Of a stretch of 64,000 nucleotides of DNA, positions 35,199 through 44,513 are shown one piece after another; position 1 is the first letter of the stretch; every line of letters begins with the position of its first letter. Origin of the DNA: Paraclostridium tenue (GTDB lineage Bacteria > Bacillota > Clostridia > Peptostreptococcales > Peptostreptococcaceae); NCBI RefSeq assembly GCF_039521565.1, contig NZ_BAAACP010000005.1:1-64000 (forward strand). Reading direction: 5' to 3'. A program made the translations under genes and the position numbers. Under the pieces are notes generated by a model, which worked only from the letters and a program-made list of their open reading frames with translations, did not search any database and was not told the origin of the DNA.

Positions 35199-36737
35199 AT
35201 GAGTATATATAAAGATTTTGAAAGACTTATAAAATATGGGTTAAAGCATGAGTTATTTACAGATGATGATATAACTTATATAAGGAATTCTCTTATAGAA
35301 TTATTTGATTTAGATGAATACATAATAGAAAAAGATAATAAAGACTATGATAATTTAAGTGACATAATGAATAATTTACTAGATTATGCTTATGAATTAA
35401 ATATTTTGGAGTCTAATACATCAGCATATAGAGATTTACTAGATACTAAAATAATGAGCTTGTTTATACCAAGACCTTCAGAGGTTATAAAAGAATTTAA
35501 CCATAAATATAAAAAAGATAAAATAAGTGCAACCAACTACTTATACAATTTAAGCAAAGCTTGTGATTATGTTAGAACTAATAGAATAGCTCAAAATATA
35601 ACTTGGAAAACAAATACAGAATATGGAGATATAGATATAACTATAAACTTATCTAAGCCAGAAAAAGATCCAAAGGCAATTGCGAAGGCTAAAGACATTA
35701 AATTATCATCTTATCCTAAATGTTTACTATGTAAAGAAAATGTAGGTTATAGAGGTAGATTAAATCATCCTGCAAGGCAAAATTTAAGAACTATACCTGT
35801 AAATCTTAAAGATAAAAAATATTACTTACAATACTCTCCTTATTCATATTATAATGAACACTGTATAATTTTTTCAGACAATCATGAACCTATGGTTATA
35901 AATAAAGAAACTTTTGATAAAAATTTAGATTTCATAGAAAAATTTCCACATTATTTTATAGGATCAAATGCAGATTTGCCTATTGTTGGAGGTTCTATAT
36001 TAAGTCATGACCATTATCAAGGTGGAAGATATGAATTTGCTATGGACAGAGCTAGTGATATTGTAGAGATTTATATAAAAGGCTATGAAGATGTAAAGAT
36101 ATCAATGATAAAATGGCCTTTATCTGTAGTTAGAATAAATTCAAATAATAAGAAAAAATTAAGTGATTTAGCAAGTTTTATATTAAATCATTGGAAAAAT
36201 TACTCCGATGAAAAAGCTAATATATATTCACATACTAAAGATATACCTCATAACACTATAACTCCTATTACGAGAAAAAGAGGTAATAACTTCGAAATAG
36301 ATTTAGTCTTAAGAAACAATAAAACTAATGATAAATATCCAGATGGAATATTCCATCCCCATAAAGAGCTACATCATATTAAAAAAGAGAATATAGGTCT
36401 TATAGAGGTTTTAGGTCTTGCTGTATTGCCAGCAAGATTAAAAGAAGAGCTAGAAATTGTAAAATTGTGTTTATTAAAAGAAAAAGATGAAAGCTTTATA
36501 AATGAACAATTAAAAATACATTTAGATTGGTATAATTACTTAAAACTTAAGTATGATAATTTAAGTAATTATAATATAGATGAAATCTTAAGATATGAAG
36601 TAGGTATTATATTTAAAAAGGTCTTAGAGGATTGTGGAGTATTTAAATATGATGAAGCTGGATTTGAATCAAGAAGTAGATACATAGAAAGCTTCAAAAA
36701 ATATATGGGAGTTCTGAAATACAAATACCTTTTATAG
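35199..36737 (+). CDS. galT: UDP-glucose--hexose-1-phosphate uridylyltransferase (Firmicutes type)
   Basis: 512 aa, the length of the long GalT type of Firmicutes. It exchanges galactose-1-phosphate with UDP-glucose. Landmarks: KCLLCKENVGYRGRLNHPARQN, YSPYSYYNEHCIIFS, GSNADLPIVGGSILSHDHYQGG (His-rich active site), and TITPITRKRGNNFEIDLVLRNN. AAGGAGGAG precedes ATG 35199. galE is not in this operon. A shortened paralog lies at 59475. Confidence 0.96.
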   Translation: MSIYKDFERLIKYGLKHELFTDDDITYIRNSLIELFDLDEYIIEKDNKDYDNLSDIMNNLLDYAYELNILESNTSAYRDLLDTKIMSLFIPRPSEVIKEFNHKYKKDKISATNYLYNLSKACDYVRTNRIAQNITWKTNTEYGDIDITINLSKPEKDPKAIAKAKDIKLSSYPKCLLCKENVGYRGRLNHPARQNLRTIPVNLKDKKYYLQYSPYSYYNEHCIIFSDNHEPMVINKETFDKNLDFIEKFPHYFIGSNADLPIVGGSILSHDHYQGGRYEFAMDRASDIVEIYIKGYEDVKISMIKWPLSVVRINSNNKKKLSDLASFILNHWKNYSDEKANIYSHTKDIPHNTITPITRKRGNNFEIDLVLRNNKTNDKYPDGIFHPHKELHHIKKENIGLIEVLGLAVLPARLKEELEIVKLCLLKEKDESFINEQLKIHLDWYNYLKLKYDNLSNYNIDEILRYEVGIIFKKVLEDCGVFKYDEAGFESRSRYIESFKKYMGVLKYKYLL

Positions 36738-36771
36738 GTCATAATATGTCTTTTCTAGAAAAGTCTATATT

Positions 36772-36809
36772 GAAAAAGATTACTCTAATTTAGGGTAATC
36801 TTTTTTTAA
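36772..36809 (+). terminator. terminator of gal operon
   Basis: Stem AAAAAGATTACTCT / GGGTAATCTTTTT then T-run. Confidence 0.85.
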
Positions 36810-36986
36810 AATCCAATGAAAAGAAATATCTAAAGGATAAGGTTAAAAGTATATCATAAAAAAACAATAAAATGAAAAAATATTAAGTAATCATCAAAAA
36901 TATTGAAAATGCTATAGTAATAGCTGTTATTTCGCGTTGAATAATCTTGGAAAATGATTTCAAAATGATGTACAAATAAAAATATG

Positions 36987-37040
36987 TTGCATTAAATGGA
37001 TATAGTATGGTATATTTATAAAAAAGGATAACCGGTAACC
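36987..37040 (+). promoter_or_regulatory. ribose operon promoter and RbsR-type operator
   Basis: TTGCAT (36987-36992), 18 bp, TATATT (37011-37016). Starting ten bases later, GGATAACCGGTAACC (37026-37040) is an imperfect palindrome centred on CCGG, the usual shape of a LacI-family operator. Overlapping the predicted transcription start, it would block initiation, consistent with autorepression by RbsR. The rest of 36810-36986 holds only AT-rich sequence and a weak dyad at 36947-36963. Confidence 0.55.
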
Positions 37041-37080
37041 CTAAAAATAATACACTAAATAAACTTGGGAGAGGATTTAA

Positions 37081-38100
37081 TTGGTAACTATAAAAGATAT
37101 AGCAAATTTAGCAGGGGTATCAAAAACTACAGTATCAAAAGTATTAAATCATAAGGACCAAAAGATTAGTGAAAGTACAAGGCAAAAAATACTTAATATA
37201 GTAAGAGAAAAAAACTATGTACCTAATAAAATGGCACAAAGCTTAGTAACAAAGAAAACTAAAACGATAGGGCTTATAATTCCGGATATCAGAAATCCAT
37301 TTTTCACAGATATAGCAAGGGGAGCAGAAGACAAGGCTGTGATAGAAGGTTACAATATAATACTTTGTAATACAGATGAAAACATAGAGAAAGAAACAAG
37401 AGCTTTTAACACATTAACAGAGAAGATGGTTGATGGAATTATATTTGCACCATCCTCTAAAACTGAAGTTAACTCAAATGAATATAAAATATCATCAAAA
37501 CCAATTGTATTAGTTGATAAAGAGTTAAATATAGAAAATCTTAAAGGTGTAGTAAGTTTAGATAATGAAGAAGGAACTTACTTAGGAACAAAACACCTAG
37601 TAGGAATAAACCATAAAGATATACTTTACTTAAGTGGACCACTAAAAAGTGAAATATCTATAAATAGATTAAAAGGATATAAAAAAGCTTTGAAAGAATC
37701 AAATATAAAATTCAATGAAGATCTTGTAATACAAGGAGAATATTCATTTGAATGGGGCTATGAAGTAGTTAAAAATTTAGATGAAATAAATTTTACTGCA
37801 ATATGCGCAGCCAATGATTTAATAGCAATAGGAGCTATAAAAGCTTTAAAAGAAATAGGTATAAAAATACCACAAGATATAAGCATAGTTGGATTTGATG
37901 ACATTCAAACTGCGAATATAATTGAGCCGCAACTTACAACTATAAAACAAAATTCCTATGATATGGGATATGAGTCGGCAAGTATACTCATAAATAACTT
38001 AGAAAATAAAGAAATTAATAATATAGAAAAAATGATTTTTAAACCAGAGCTTGTAATAAGAAGTTCAACATCTCAAAACTTTAGAGGAGGACGATTATGA
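37081..38100 (+). CDS. rbsR: LacI family repressor of the ribose operon
   Basis: 339 aa from TTG 37081, fixed by GGGAGAGG at 37067-37074. N-terminal LacI helix-turn-helix (TIKDIANLAGVSKTTVSKVLN, with the hinge helix SQ/AQSLVTKKT) and a periplasmic-binding-protein-like effector domain (about 58-330). First gene of the ribose operon: its last four bases overlap the rbsK start, so translation is coupled. It is expected to release the operator near 37026 when ribose is present. Confidence 0.92.
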   Translation: MVTIKDIANLAGVSKTTVSKVLNHKDQKISESTRQKILNIVREKNYVPNKMAQSLVTKKTKTIGLIIPDIRNPFFTDIARGAEDKAVIEGYNIILCNTDENIEKETRAFNTLTEKMVDGIIFAPSSKTEVNSNEYKISSKPIVLVDKELNIENLKGVVSLDNEEGTYLGTKHLVGINHKDILYLSGPLKSEISINRLKGYKKALKESNIKFNEDLVIQGEYSFEWGYEVVKNLDEINFTAICAANDLIAIGAIKALKEIGIKIPQDISIVGFDDIQTANIIEPQLTTIKQNSYDMGYESASILINNLENKEINNIEKMIFKPELVIRSSTSQNFRGGRL

Positions 38101-39005
38101 AAAAGATATGTGTAATAGGTAGTTTAAATATGGACTTAGTAGTAAACGTAGAAAACATGCCTAAAAAAGGACAAACATTAATAGGAAGCGACTTTAAGGA
38201 AGTACCGGGTGGCAAAGGTGCAAATCAAGCAGTTGCAATGGCAAGACTTGGTGGAGATGTAAGAATGATAGGTAAAGTTGGGACTGATAGTTTTGGACAA
38301 ACTTTAATAGATGCACTTAAAAATAATAATGTTGATACAACTTATGTACATAAAGAAAATGGACCAACTGGTGTAGCTATGATAACTGTTGACAAAAATG
38401 CAGAAAATACAATAGTTGTTGCACCAGGAGCAAATTTTAAAGTTAGCAAAAATGACATAGATAAAAATATAGAAGCTATAAAAGGAAGTGACATAGTAGT
38501 TGTTCAATTAGAAACACCACTTGATACTATAAAATATACATTAAAAAAAGCTAAGGAGTTTGGAAAATATACAATATTAAATCCAGCGCCTGCTGTTAAG
38601 TTAGAAGATTCTATAATAGAAAATGTAGATTTACTTACACCTAATGAAACAGAGCTTGAAATATTAAGTGGAGTAAGTATAAACAATGAAGATGATATTT
38701 TAGATGCAGCTAAAACTATGATAGAAAAAGGAGTTAAAGAATTAATAGTAACTCTAGGGTCTAAAGGTAGTTTATATATAAATAAAGACAAATCAATGTT
38801 TAAAAAATCATACAAAGTAGAAGCTGTAGACACTACTGCAGCAGGAGATAGTTACACAGGTGCTTTATCAGTAGCTTTTTCAAAGAATGAAGATATAGAA
38901 ACAGCTATGGATTTTGCATCAAGAGTAGGTGCTTTATGTGTTACAAAAGAAGGTGCGCAAAGTTCGCTACCAACATTAGAAGAAGTTAATAAATTTAGGG
39001 GGTAA
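38097..39005 (+). CDS. rbsK: ribokinase
   Basis: 302 aa PfkB-family kinase converting ribose to ribose-5-phosphate. Signatures: GSLNMDLVV at the N-terminus, the first PfkB motif GGKGANQAVAMARLGG (about 38-53), and the second motif DTTAAGDSYTGAL (about 244-256) with the catalytic Asp in AAGDS. The start overlaps rbsR by ATGA and rbsD follows 4 nt downstream. Confidence 0.96.
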   Translation: MKKICVIGSLNMDLVVNVENMPKKGQTLIGSDFKEVPGGKGANQAVAMARLGGDVRMIGKVGTDSFGQTLIDALKNNNVDTTYVHKENGPTGVAMITVDKNAENTIVVAPGANFKVSKNDIDKNIEAIKGSDIVVVQLETPLDTIKYTLKKAKEFGKYTILNPAPAVKLEDSIIENVDLLTPNETELEILSGVSINNEDDILDAAKTMIEKGVKELIVTLGSKGSLYINKDKSMFKKSYKVEAVDTTAAGDSYTGALSVAFSKNEDIETAMDFASRVGALCVTKEGAQSSLPTLEEVNKFRG

Positions 39006-39009
39006 AGAT

Positions 39010-39405
39010 ATGAAAAAAGGAAAATTATTAAATAGCGAAATATCATCAGTTATATCTCAAATGGGACATACAGACAGTTTAACTATTGGAGATTGCGGTT
39101 TACCTATACCTAAAGATGTCAAAAGAATAGATTTAGCTTTAAAGTATGGCGTTCCAACTTTCTTAGATACATTAGATACAGTACTTGAAGAACTATGTGT
39201 AGAAGAAATAATAATAGCAGTAGAAATAAAAGATGCTGCAAACGAGATGTATAAAGAAATATCAAATAGATTTGAAAATGTAAAAGTAACAATGGTAGAA
39301 CATGAAGAGTTTAAGAAAATGACTAAAGACTCTCACGCAGTAATTAGAACAGGAGAATGCACTCCATATTCAAATATAATATTAAAATCAGGCGTTGTAT
39401 TTTAG
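39010..39405 (+). CDS. rbsD: D-ribose pyranase
   Basis: 131 aa, full length for RbsD. Interconverts beta-pyranose and beta-furanose ribose so that ribokinase can use it. N-terminal GKLLNSEISSVISQMGHTDSL (with the catalytic His), then GDCGLPIP and RTGECTPYSNIILKSGV. Ribosome site GGGGTAAAG. Lies between rbsK and rbsA. Confidence 0.96.
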   Translation: MKKGKLLNSEISSVISQMGHTDSLTIGDCGLPIPKDVKRIDLALKYGVPTFLDTLDTVLEELCVEEIIIAVEIKDAANEMYKEISNRFENVKVTMVEHEEFKKMTKDSHAVIRTGECTPYSNIILKSGVVF

Positions 39406-39435
39406 TAAAACTTTTAAATTCGGAAGGAGTACTAT

Positions 39436-40926
39436 ATGAAAAGTCCTATTTTGCAGATGAAAAATATAGTTAAAGAGTTCCCTGGAGTAAAAGCCCTAGA
39501 TGGAGTTAATTTAGAACTTTATCAAGGAAAAGTAATGGCTCTTATGGGAGAAAATGGTGCAGGAAAATCAACACTTATGAAAGTTTTAAGTGGTGTATAT
39601 AAAAAAGATGGTGGTCAAATTTACTATAATGGAAACTTAGAAGATATAAAAGGACCTAAAGATGCACAAGAAAAAGGTATAGCAATAATACATCAAGAGT
39701 TAAATTTAATACAAGATTTAACTATAGGTGAAAATATATTTTTAGGAAGAGAACCTAAAAAAGGATTCAAAATAGACTTTAAAAAGCTTTATGAAGAATC
39801 TGATAAATATTTAAATAAATTAAATATAAAAACTAGTTCAAAAGAATTAGTTGGAAATTTAAGTTTAGGGCAACAGCAAATGGTAGAGATAGCAAAAGCT
39901 TTATCATTAGATGCAAAGATAATAATAATGGATGAACCAACAGATGCTCTTACAGATAAAGAGACAGAAAGTTTATTTAATGTAATAGAAGATTTAAAAA
40001 ATGAAGGAAAAGCCATAGTGTATATATCACATAGATTAAAAGAAATTTTTGAAGTATGTGATTATATAACAGTTTTAAGAGATGGGAAATATGTAGGAAG
40101 TGAAGAAATATGCAATCTAGATGAAGATAAAATGATAGAAATGATGGTTGGAAGAAAACTTACAGATCAATTCCCAAGACATGAAGTTGAAAAAGGAAAT
40201 GTAATTTTAGATGTTAAAAATATTTCTAATAAATATGTAGATAATATATCTTTTAATGTAAAAAGCGGAGAAATAGTAGGTATTGCAGGGCTTATGGGAG
40301 CGGGAAGAACTGAACTTGCAAAAACTATATACGGACACATAAAAAAAGAAAATGGAAAAGTCATTGTTAATGGAAAAGAAGTTAATAATAAGTCAGCCAA
40401 AGATGGACTTAAAAATAAGATAGCATATGTATCTGAAGATAGAAAGGGCGATGGATTAATTCTTTCATTATCGGTTAGAGAAAATATGACTATATCATCA
40501 TTAGATAGTTTATCTAGTTTATTTAAATTAAATAAGGCTAAAGAAAATACTCAAGTTAAAGATTATATAAAGAAAATGAATATAAAAACTCCAAGTGAAG
40601 AACAAATCATTAAAAATTTAAGTGGGGGAAATCAGCAAAAAGTTGCAATAGCGAAAGCTCTTATGACTGATCCTGATGTACTTATACTTGACGAACCAAC
40701 TCGTGGAGTTGACGTTGGTGCAAAAAAAGAAATATACGATCTTATAAATAAATTTAAAAGCCAAGGTAAGGCAGTAATAATGATATCTTCTGAAATGCCA
40801 GAAATACTTGGTTTAAGTGATAGAATACTAGTTTTAAGTCAAGGCAGATTAACTGGAGAATTAGATATCAAAGATGCAACTCAAGAGAGTATATTAAAAT
40901 ATGCAGTTAAAGTGAAGGAGGCTTAA
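39436..40926 (+). CDS. rbsA: ribose ABC transporter, double ATP-binding subunit
   Basis: 496 aa with two ABC modules. Module 1 (about 1-240): Walker A GENGAGKST, signature LSLGQQQM, Walker B IIMDEPTDAL. Module 2 (about 250-496): degenerate Walker A GLMGAGRTE, signature LSGGNQQK, Walker B LILDEPTRGVD. This is the standard carbohydrate-uptake (CUT2) arrangement, in which the second site keeps less conserved Walker A residues. CGGAAGGAG before ATG 39436; rbsC starts 2 nt after its stop. Confidence 0.97.
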   Translation: MKSPILQMKNIVKEFPGVKALDGVNLELYQGKVMALMGENGAGKSTLMKVLSGVYKKDGGQIYYNGNLEDIKGPKDAQEKGIAIIHQELNLIQDLTIGENIFLGREPKKGFKIDFKKLYEESDKYLNKLNIKTSSKELVGNLSLGQQQMVEIAKALSLDAKIIIMDEPTDALTDKETESLFNVIEDLKNEGKAIVYISHRLKEIFEVCDYITVLRDGKYVGSEEICNLDEDKMIEMMVGRKLTDQFPRHEVEKGNVILDVKNISNKYVDNISFNVKSGEIVGIAGLMGAGRTELAKTIYGHIKKENGKVIVNGKEVNNKSAKDGLKNKIAYVSEDRKGDGLILSLSVRENMTISSLDSLSSLFKLNKAKENTQVKDYIKKMNIKTPSEEQIIKNLSGGNQQKVAIAKALMTDPDVLILDEPTRGVDVGAKKEIYDLINKFKSQGKAVIMISSEMPEILGLSDRILVLSQGRLTGELDIKDATQESILKYAVKVKEA

Positions 40927-40928
40927 AT

Positions 40929-41900
40929 ATGGAAGCTAAAATAAGTCAAAACAAAAATAAACAATTAGATTTAAAGAGCTTATTAATAAAGTATAAGTCG
41001 TTAGTGGGATTATTATTATTAATAGTTGTAGTTTCGATTCTTAGTCCATCGTTTTTAAGTACTAGAAACATATTAAACATACTTAGACAAACATCAGTTA
41101 ATGCTATAATAGCAGCCGGTATGACATTTGTAATATTAACAGGAGGAATAGATCTTTCTGTTGGATCAGTCCTTGCTCTTAGTGGAGCTTTTGCAGCATC
41201 GCTTTTAGCATCAGGGCAAAGCATTATAGTAGCCGCAATGGCAGCTATAGTAGTTGGAGCAGTAGTTGGATTTTTAAATGGATTTGTAATTGCTAAAGGA
41301 AAGTTACAACCATTCATAGCAACTCTTGCAACAATGACAATACTTAGAGGTATAACTTTAGTTTTTACAGATGGAAAGCCGATAACTTTAGGGAGTAATG
41401 CATTAGCAATGGCATTTGGTAAAATAGGTGGAGGAACAATATTAGGGATACCATCACCAGTAATTATAACAATATTAGTATTTATATCATGTTATTATAT
41501 TTTAAACCACACTAAAATGGGTAGATATACATACGCTTTAGGTGGAAATGAAGAAGCAACTAAATTATCAGGACTTAATACAGATAAAATAAAAATATGG
41601 GTATACACTATAAGTGGGATATTATCAGCTGTAGCAGGTATAATAATAACTTCTAGATTATACTCAGCTCAACCTACTGCAGGTACAGGATATGAGCTTG
41701 ATGCAATAGCAGCAGTAGTACTTGGAGGAACGAAGCTTACAGGTGGAAAAGGTAAGATAAGTGGAACAATAATAGGTGCTCTTATAATAGGGGTATTAAG
41801 TAATGCTCTTAATATATTAGATGTATCATCGTACTACCAAATGATGGTTAAAGGTATAGTTATACTAATTGCTGTATTATTAGACAGAAAAAGTAACTAA
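40929..41900 (+). CDS. rbsC: ribose ABC transporter permease
   Basis: 323 aa, about 8-10 membrane segments, of the CUT2 permease family. Landmarks are the GGIDLSVGSVLALSG motif after the third helix, and GGTKLTGGKGKISGTIIGALIIGVL near the C-terminus (BPD_transp_2). It forms the membrane channel with RbsA. The reading starts 2 nt after rbsA, its ribosome site AAGGAGG lying in the rbsA end. Confidence 0.96.
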   Translation: MEAKISQNKNKQLDLKSLLIKYKSLVGLLLLIVVVSILSPSFLSTRNILNILRQTSVNAIIAAGMTFVILTGGIDLSVGSVLALSGAFAASLLASGQSIIVAAMAAIVVGAVVGFLNGFVIAKGKLQPFIATLATMTILRGITLVFTDGKPITLGSNALAMAFGKIGGGTILGIPSPVIITILVFISCYYILNHTKMGRYTYALGGNEEATKLSGLNTDKIKIWVYTISGILSAVAGIIITSRLYSAQPTAGTGYELDAIAAVVLGGTKLTGGKGKISGTIIGALIIGVLSNALNILDVSSYYQMMVKGIVILIAVLLDRKSN

Positions 41901-41915
41901 GAAAGGAAGATAATG

Positions 41916-42809
41916 ATGAAAAAATTTCTTTCAATAATAATGACTATAGTCTTATCAAGTTTCATTCTAGTAGGATGTAGTCAAAAAGATAATAATACAA
42001 AGAAAATAGGTCTTATAGTATCAACATTAAATAATCCTTTCTTTGTTGATTTAAAAAAAGGTGTTGAAAAGGAAGCAAAAAAACTAGGCTATGAGGTTGT
42101 AGTATTAGACTCTCAAAACGATCCAGCAAAAGAAGTATCTAATATGGAAGATATAAGTGTAAAAGATGTATCTATAGTTTTATTAAACCCTGTTGATTCA
42201 GACTCAGCAGTGGCGTCAGTAATGATAGCTAACAATTCAGATATTCCAGTCATGACTGTAGACAGAGTTGCAAATGGTGGAAATGTAGTATCGCACATAG
42301 CTTCTGATAATATAGCTGGTGGTGACATGGCAGCAAAATTCTTAATAGACAAATTAGGAAATAAAGGTAATGTAGTGGAACTTGAAGGAATAGCAGGTTC
42401 ATCAGCAACAAGAGATAGAGGTAAGGGATTTGAAGATGGTGTAAAAGGTAGTAATTTAGATATAATAGCCAAACAATCAGCAGACTTTGATAGAACAAAA
42501 GGTCTTAGTGTTATGGAAAATATTATACAATCTAAGGGGGATATAAATGCTGTATTTGCCCAAAATGATGAAATGGCTTTAGGTGCATCAAAGGCACTTG
42601 CAGATGCGAATATGAAAGATGTACTAGTAGTAGGATTTGATGCAACAGATGATGCTGTTGATGCAGTTAAGAAAGGTACTATGGCAGCAACTGTAGCTCA
42701 ACAACCTATACTTATAGGAGAAACAGCGGTAAAGGTAGCTAATCAATATTTAAAAGGTGAAAAAGTAGATAAATTTATTCCAGTTGAATTACAGTTAGTT
42801 ACTAAATAA
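41916..42809 (+). CDS. rbsB: ribose-binding lipoprotein
   Basis: 297 aa from ATG 41916, preferred over ATG 41913 because AAAGGAAG ends 6 nt before it. A lipoprotein signal (FILVGC, Cys at about 20) anchors the receptor outside the membrane, as in Gram-positives. The mature domain is a periplasmic-binding-protein type 1 fold: GLIVSTLNNPFFVDLKKG, DRVANGGNVVSHIASDN, AQNDEMALGASKAL, and VVGFDATDDA, all matching ribose-binding proteins. Last gene of the operon, followed by a terminator. Confidence 0.95.
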   Translation: MKKFLSIIMTIVLSSFILVGCSQKDNNTKKIGLIVSTLNNPFFVDLKKGVEKEAKKLGYEVVVLDSQNDPAKEVSNMEDISVKDVSIVLLNPVDSDSAVASVMIANNSDIPVMTVDRVANGGNVVSHIASDNIAGGDMAAKFLIDKLGNKGNVVELEGIAGSSATRDRGKGFEDGVKGSNLDIIAKQSADFDRTKGLSVMENIIQSKGDINAVFAQNDEMALGASKALADANMKDVLVVGFDATDDAVDAVKKGTMAATVAQQPILIGETAVKVANQYLKGEKVDKFIPVELQLVTK

Positions 42810-42852
42810 GCAAATGGCTAAGGTGAGTTATCATAACCTTAGCCATTTTAAA
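42810..42852 (+). terminator. terminator of ribose operon
   Basis: Stem AAATGGCTAAGGT / ACCTTAGCCATTT. Confidence 0.87.
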
Positions 42853-42919
42853 TTACATTCATCTTTTTGTTATGATATAATACTTAGGGAATTAGTAGTA
42901 TAAGATTGGAGGCAACACT

Positions 42920-43426
42920 ATGGAATACAAAGTGTTAAAAAAACAAAATGTCAGTAGCAATTGCTTAGTTTGTGGAATTGAAAATGATTTAGGATTAAAA
43001 GCAAATTTTTACGAATTAGAAAATAATGAACTAATAGCTATATGTGATACTAAAGAGTGGCATCAAAGTTACCCAGGAAGAATGCATGGAGGTATGTCTG
43101 CTGCTATATTAGATGAAACTATAGGTAGAGCTATAAGTTTATCAAATAATGAAGTTTGGGGTGTTACTGTATCTTTAGATATAAAATATAAAAAGCCTGT
43201 GCCAACAGACTGTACTATAAAAGTAGTAGGAAGAATAATAAAAGAAAATAGAAAGTTATTTGAAGGAACGGGAGAAATTATATTGCCAAATGGAGAAATA
43301 GCAGTAACTGCTACTGGAAAGTATATGAAAATGCCAGTAAATAAAATTATAAAAAATGAAAATCTTCTTGAAAAAGAATGGATATCAGTTAAAGATGAAG
43401 AAGAAATAAATTACATAGAATTATAA
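42920..43426 (+). CDS. hotdog-fold thioesterase (PaaI-like)
   Basis: 168 aa. Likely hydrolyses an acyl-CoA. Hotdog landmarks: SSNCLVCGIENDLGL at the N-terminus (the CFVCG-type lead of a PaaI subgroup), RMHGGMSAAILDETIGRA (catalytic HGG...D/E on the central helix, about 54-71) and the strand VTVSLDIKYKKPVP. ATG 42920 follows TTGGAGG. Monocistronic, with a very long downstream terminator. Natural substrate unknown. Confidence 0.87.
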   Translation: MEYKVLKKQNVSSNCLVCGIENDLGLKANFYELENNELIAICDTKEWHQSYPGRMHGGMSAAILDETIGRAISLSNNEVWGVTVSLDIKYKKPVPTDCTIKVVGRIIKENRKLFEGTGEIILPNGEIAVTATGKYMKMPVNKIIKNENLLEKEWISVKDEEEINYIEL

Positions 43427-43440
43427 TTAAATTAAATATA

Positions 43441-43491
43441 ATAAAAGCAATATAAAAATCTTTTAGCTTAAGATTTTTATATTGCTTTTAT
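43441..43491. terminator. long bidirectional terminator
   Basis: AAAAGCAATATAAAAATCTT pairs perfectly with its complement across a 7-nt loop (TTAGCTT), between convergent genes. Confidence 0.9.
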
Positions 43492-43502
43492 TTTTATAAA
43501 AT

Positions 43503-44324
43503 CTATTTCCAAGATATAACTGCATCTTTTCTAGGAGCAGTTCTTTGATATTTCACGCTAGGGTATCCAATTACCATACAAGTAACTATATGTTGATTTT
43601 CATTAAGACCTAAAAAGTCCATAATTTGTTTATTTCTATCAGCAGCTTTTATAAAGAATCCACTAAAGAAAGTACCAAGACCTAGTGCATTAGTCATAAG
43701 TTCCATATTTGAAGAAGCAAGAGATGCATTTACTGGAGAATCAGATACCACAAGTATTACAGCAGGAGCATTAAAAAATAATCCATCTATGCCCTTAGGA
43801 TCAGCTTTGTAAGATTCGTACATATTAATCCACATTTTAGCATATTTTTCATATGGAATAGTTTGTGGATTTAAATTATCTAGCAACTTTTTACCTAATT
43901 CATTTAAGCTCTCTAAAGTCATTTTCTTTAACTTATCTATATTATCTTTTACTACTATATAAGATACATTTTGAGCATTAGTAGATGTTTGAGTAAATCT
44001 TCCAGCTTCTATAATTTTTTCAATCTTTTCATTTTCAACATCTTTTTTCTTAAAGTGTCTTACACTTCTTCTAAATTTTATAAAATTAAGTAAGTTATCA
44101 GCATCTATAGAAAAATCATTTTTATTATATTCTAAAACTTCATCCATATTATAATCATCTGTTGCTACTGCTTTTTTAGGACATATAGAAATGCAGTGGC
44201 CACATTTAAAACAGTTTACATTATTAATTTGAGCTTTGCCATCTACAAGTTCTATATCTTTTACTATACAATCATTAACACATAAACTACAACCTATACA
44301 AAGGTCTTTATCAACTTTCATCAT
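43503..44324 (-). CDS. nitroreductase with N-terminal double [4Fe-4S] ferredoxin domain
   Basis: 273 aa. Residues 1-55 hold two CxxCxxCxxxC clusters (CIGCSLCVNDC and CFKCGHCISICPK). Residues 80-270 are a nitroreductase/FMN-binding domain (RRSVRHFKKKDVENEKIEKI...GRFTQTSTNAQN, later MELMTNALGLGTFFSGFF). The fusion passes ferredoxin electrons to FMN and then to nitro, quinone or similar substrates, a common clostridial design. GGGAGG lies 8 nt before ATG 44324. The LysR gene is divergent and likely regulates it. Confidence 0.92.
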   Translation of the reverse strand: MMKVDKDLCIGCSLCVNDCIVKDIELVDGKAQINNVNCFKCGHCISICPKKAVATDDYNMDEVLEYNKNDFSIDADNLLNFIKFRRSVRHFKKKDVENEKIEKIIEAGRFTQTSTNAQNVSYIVVKDNIDKLKKMTLESLNELGKKLLDNLNPQTIPYEKYAKMWINMYESYKADPKGIDGLFFNAPAVILVVSDSPVNASLASSNMELMTNALGLGTFFSGFFIKAADRNKQIMDFLGLNENQHIVTCMVIGYPSVKYQRTAPRKDAVISWK

Positions 44325-44467
44325 AATTAAATCCTCCCAAATTACTTATATATTTTGACATATCAATAAATAAAATTTATACTTCATTTATATAATAAAA
44401 TTATATATTTAATGAGATTATAGCACTTATATATCATATATGTCTAATTCAAATTGTTTATATAACT

Positions 44468-44482
44468 ATAACTTTTCGTTAT
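44468..44482. promoter_or_regulatory. LysR-type operator
   Basis: ATAACTTTTCGTTAT is a perfect 5-5-5 interrupted palindrome with the T-N11-A core, lying between the divergent LysR and nitroreductase genes, 31 bp before the LysR start. Confidence 0.6.
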
Positions 44483-44513
44483 GGGTTTTAAAAATTAAAA
44501 TAAGGAGGATAAA

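Noticed and set aside
36947..36963. TTGGAAAATGATTTCAA as a cre site for the ribose operon
   Set aside because: The dyad has 17 bases and lacks the central CG of cre; too weak to list as a CcpA site.
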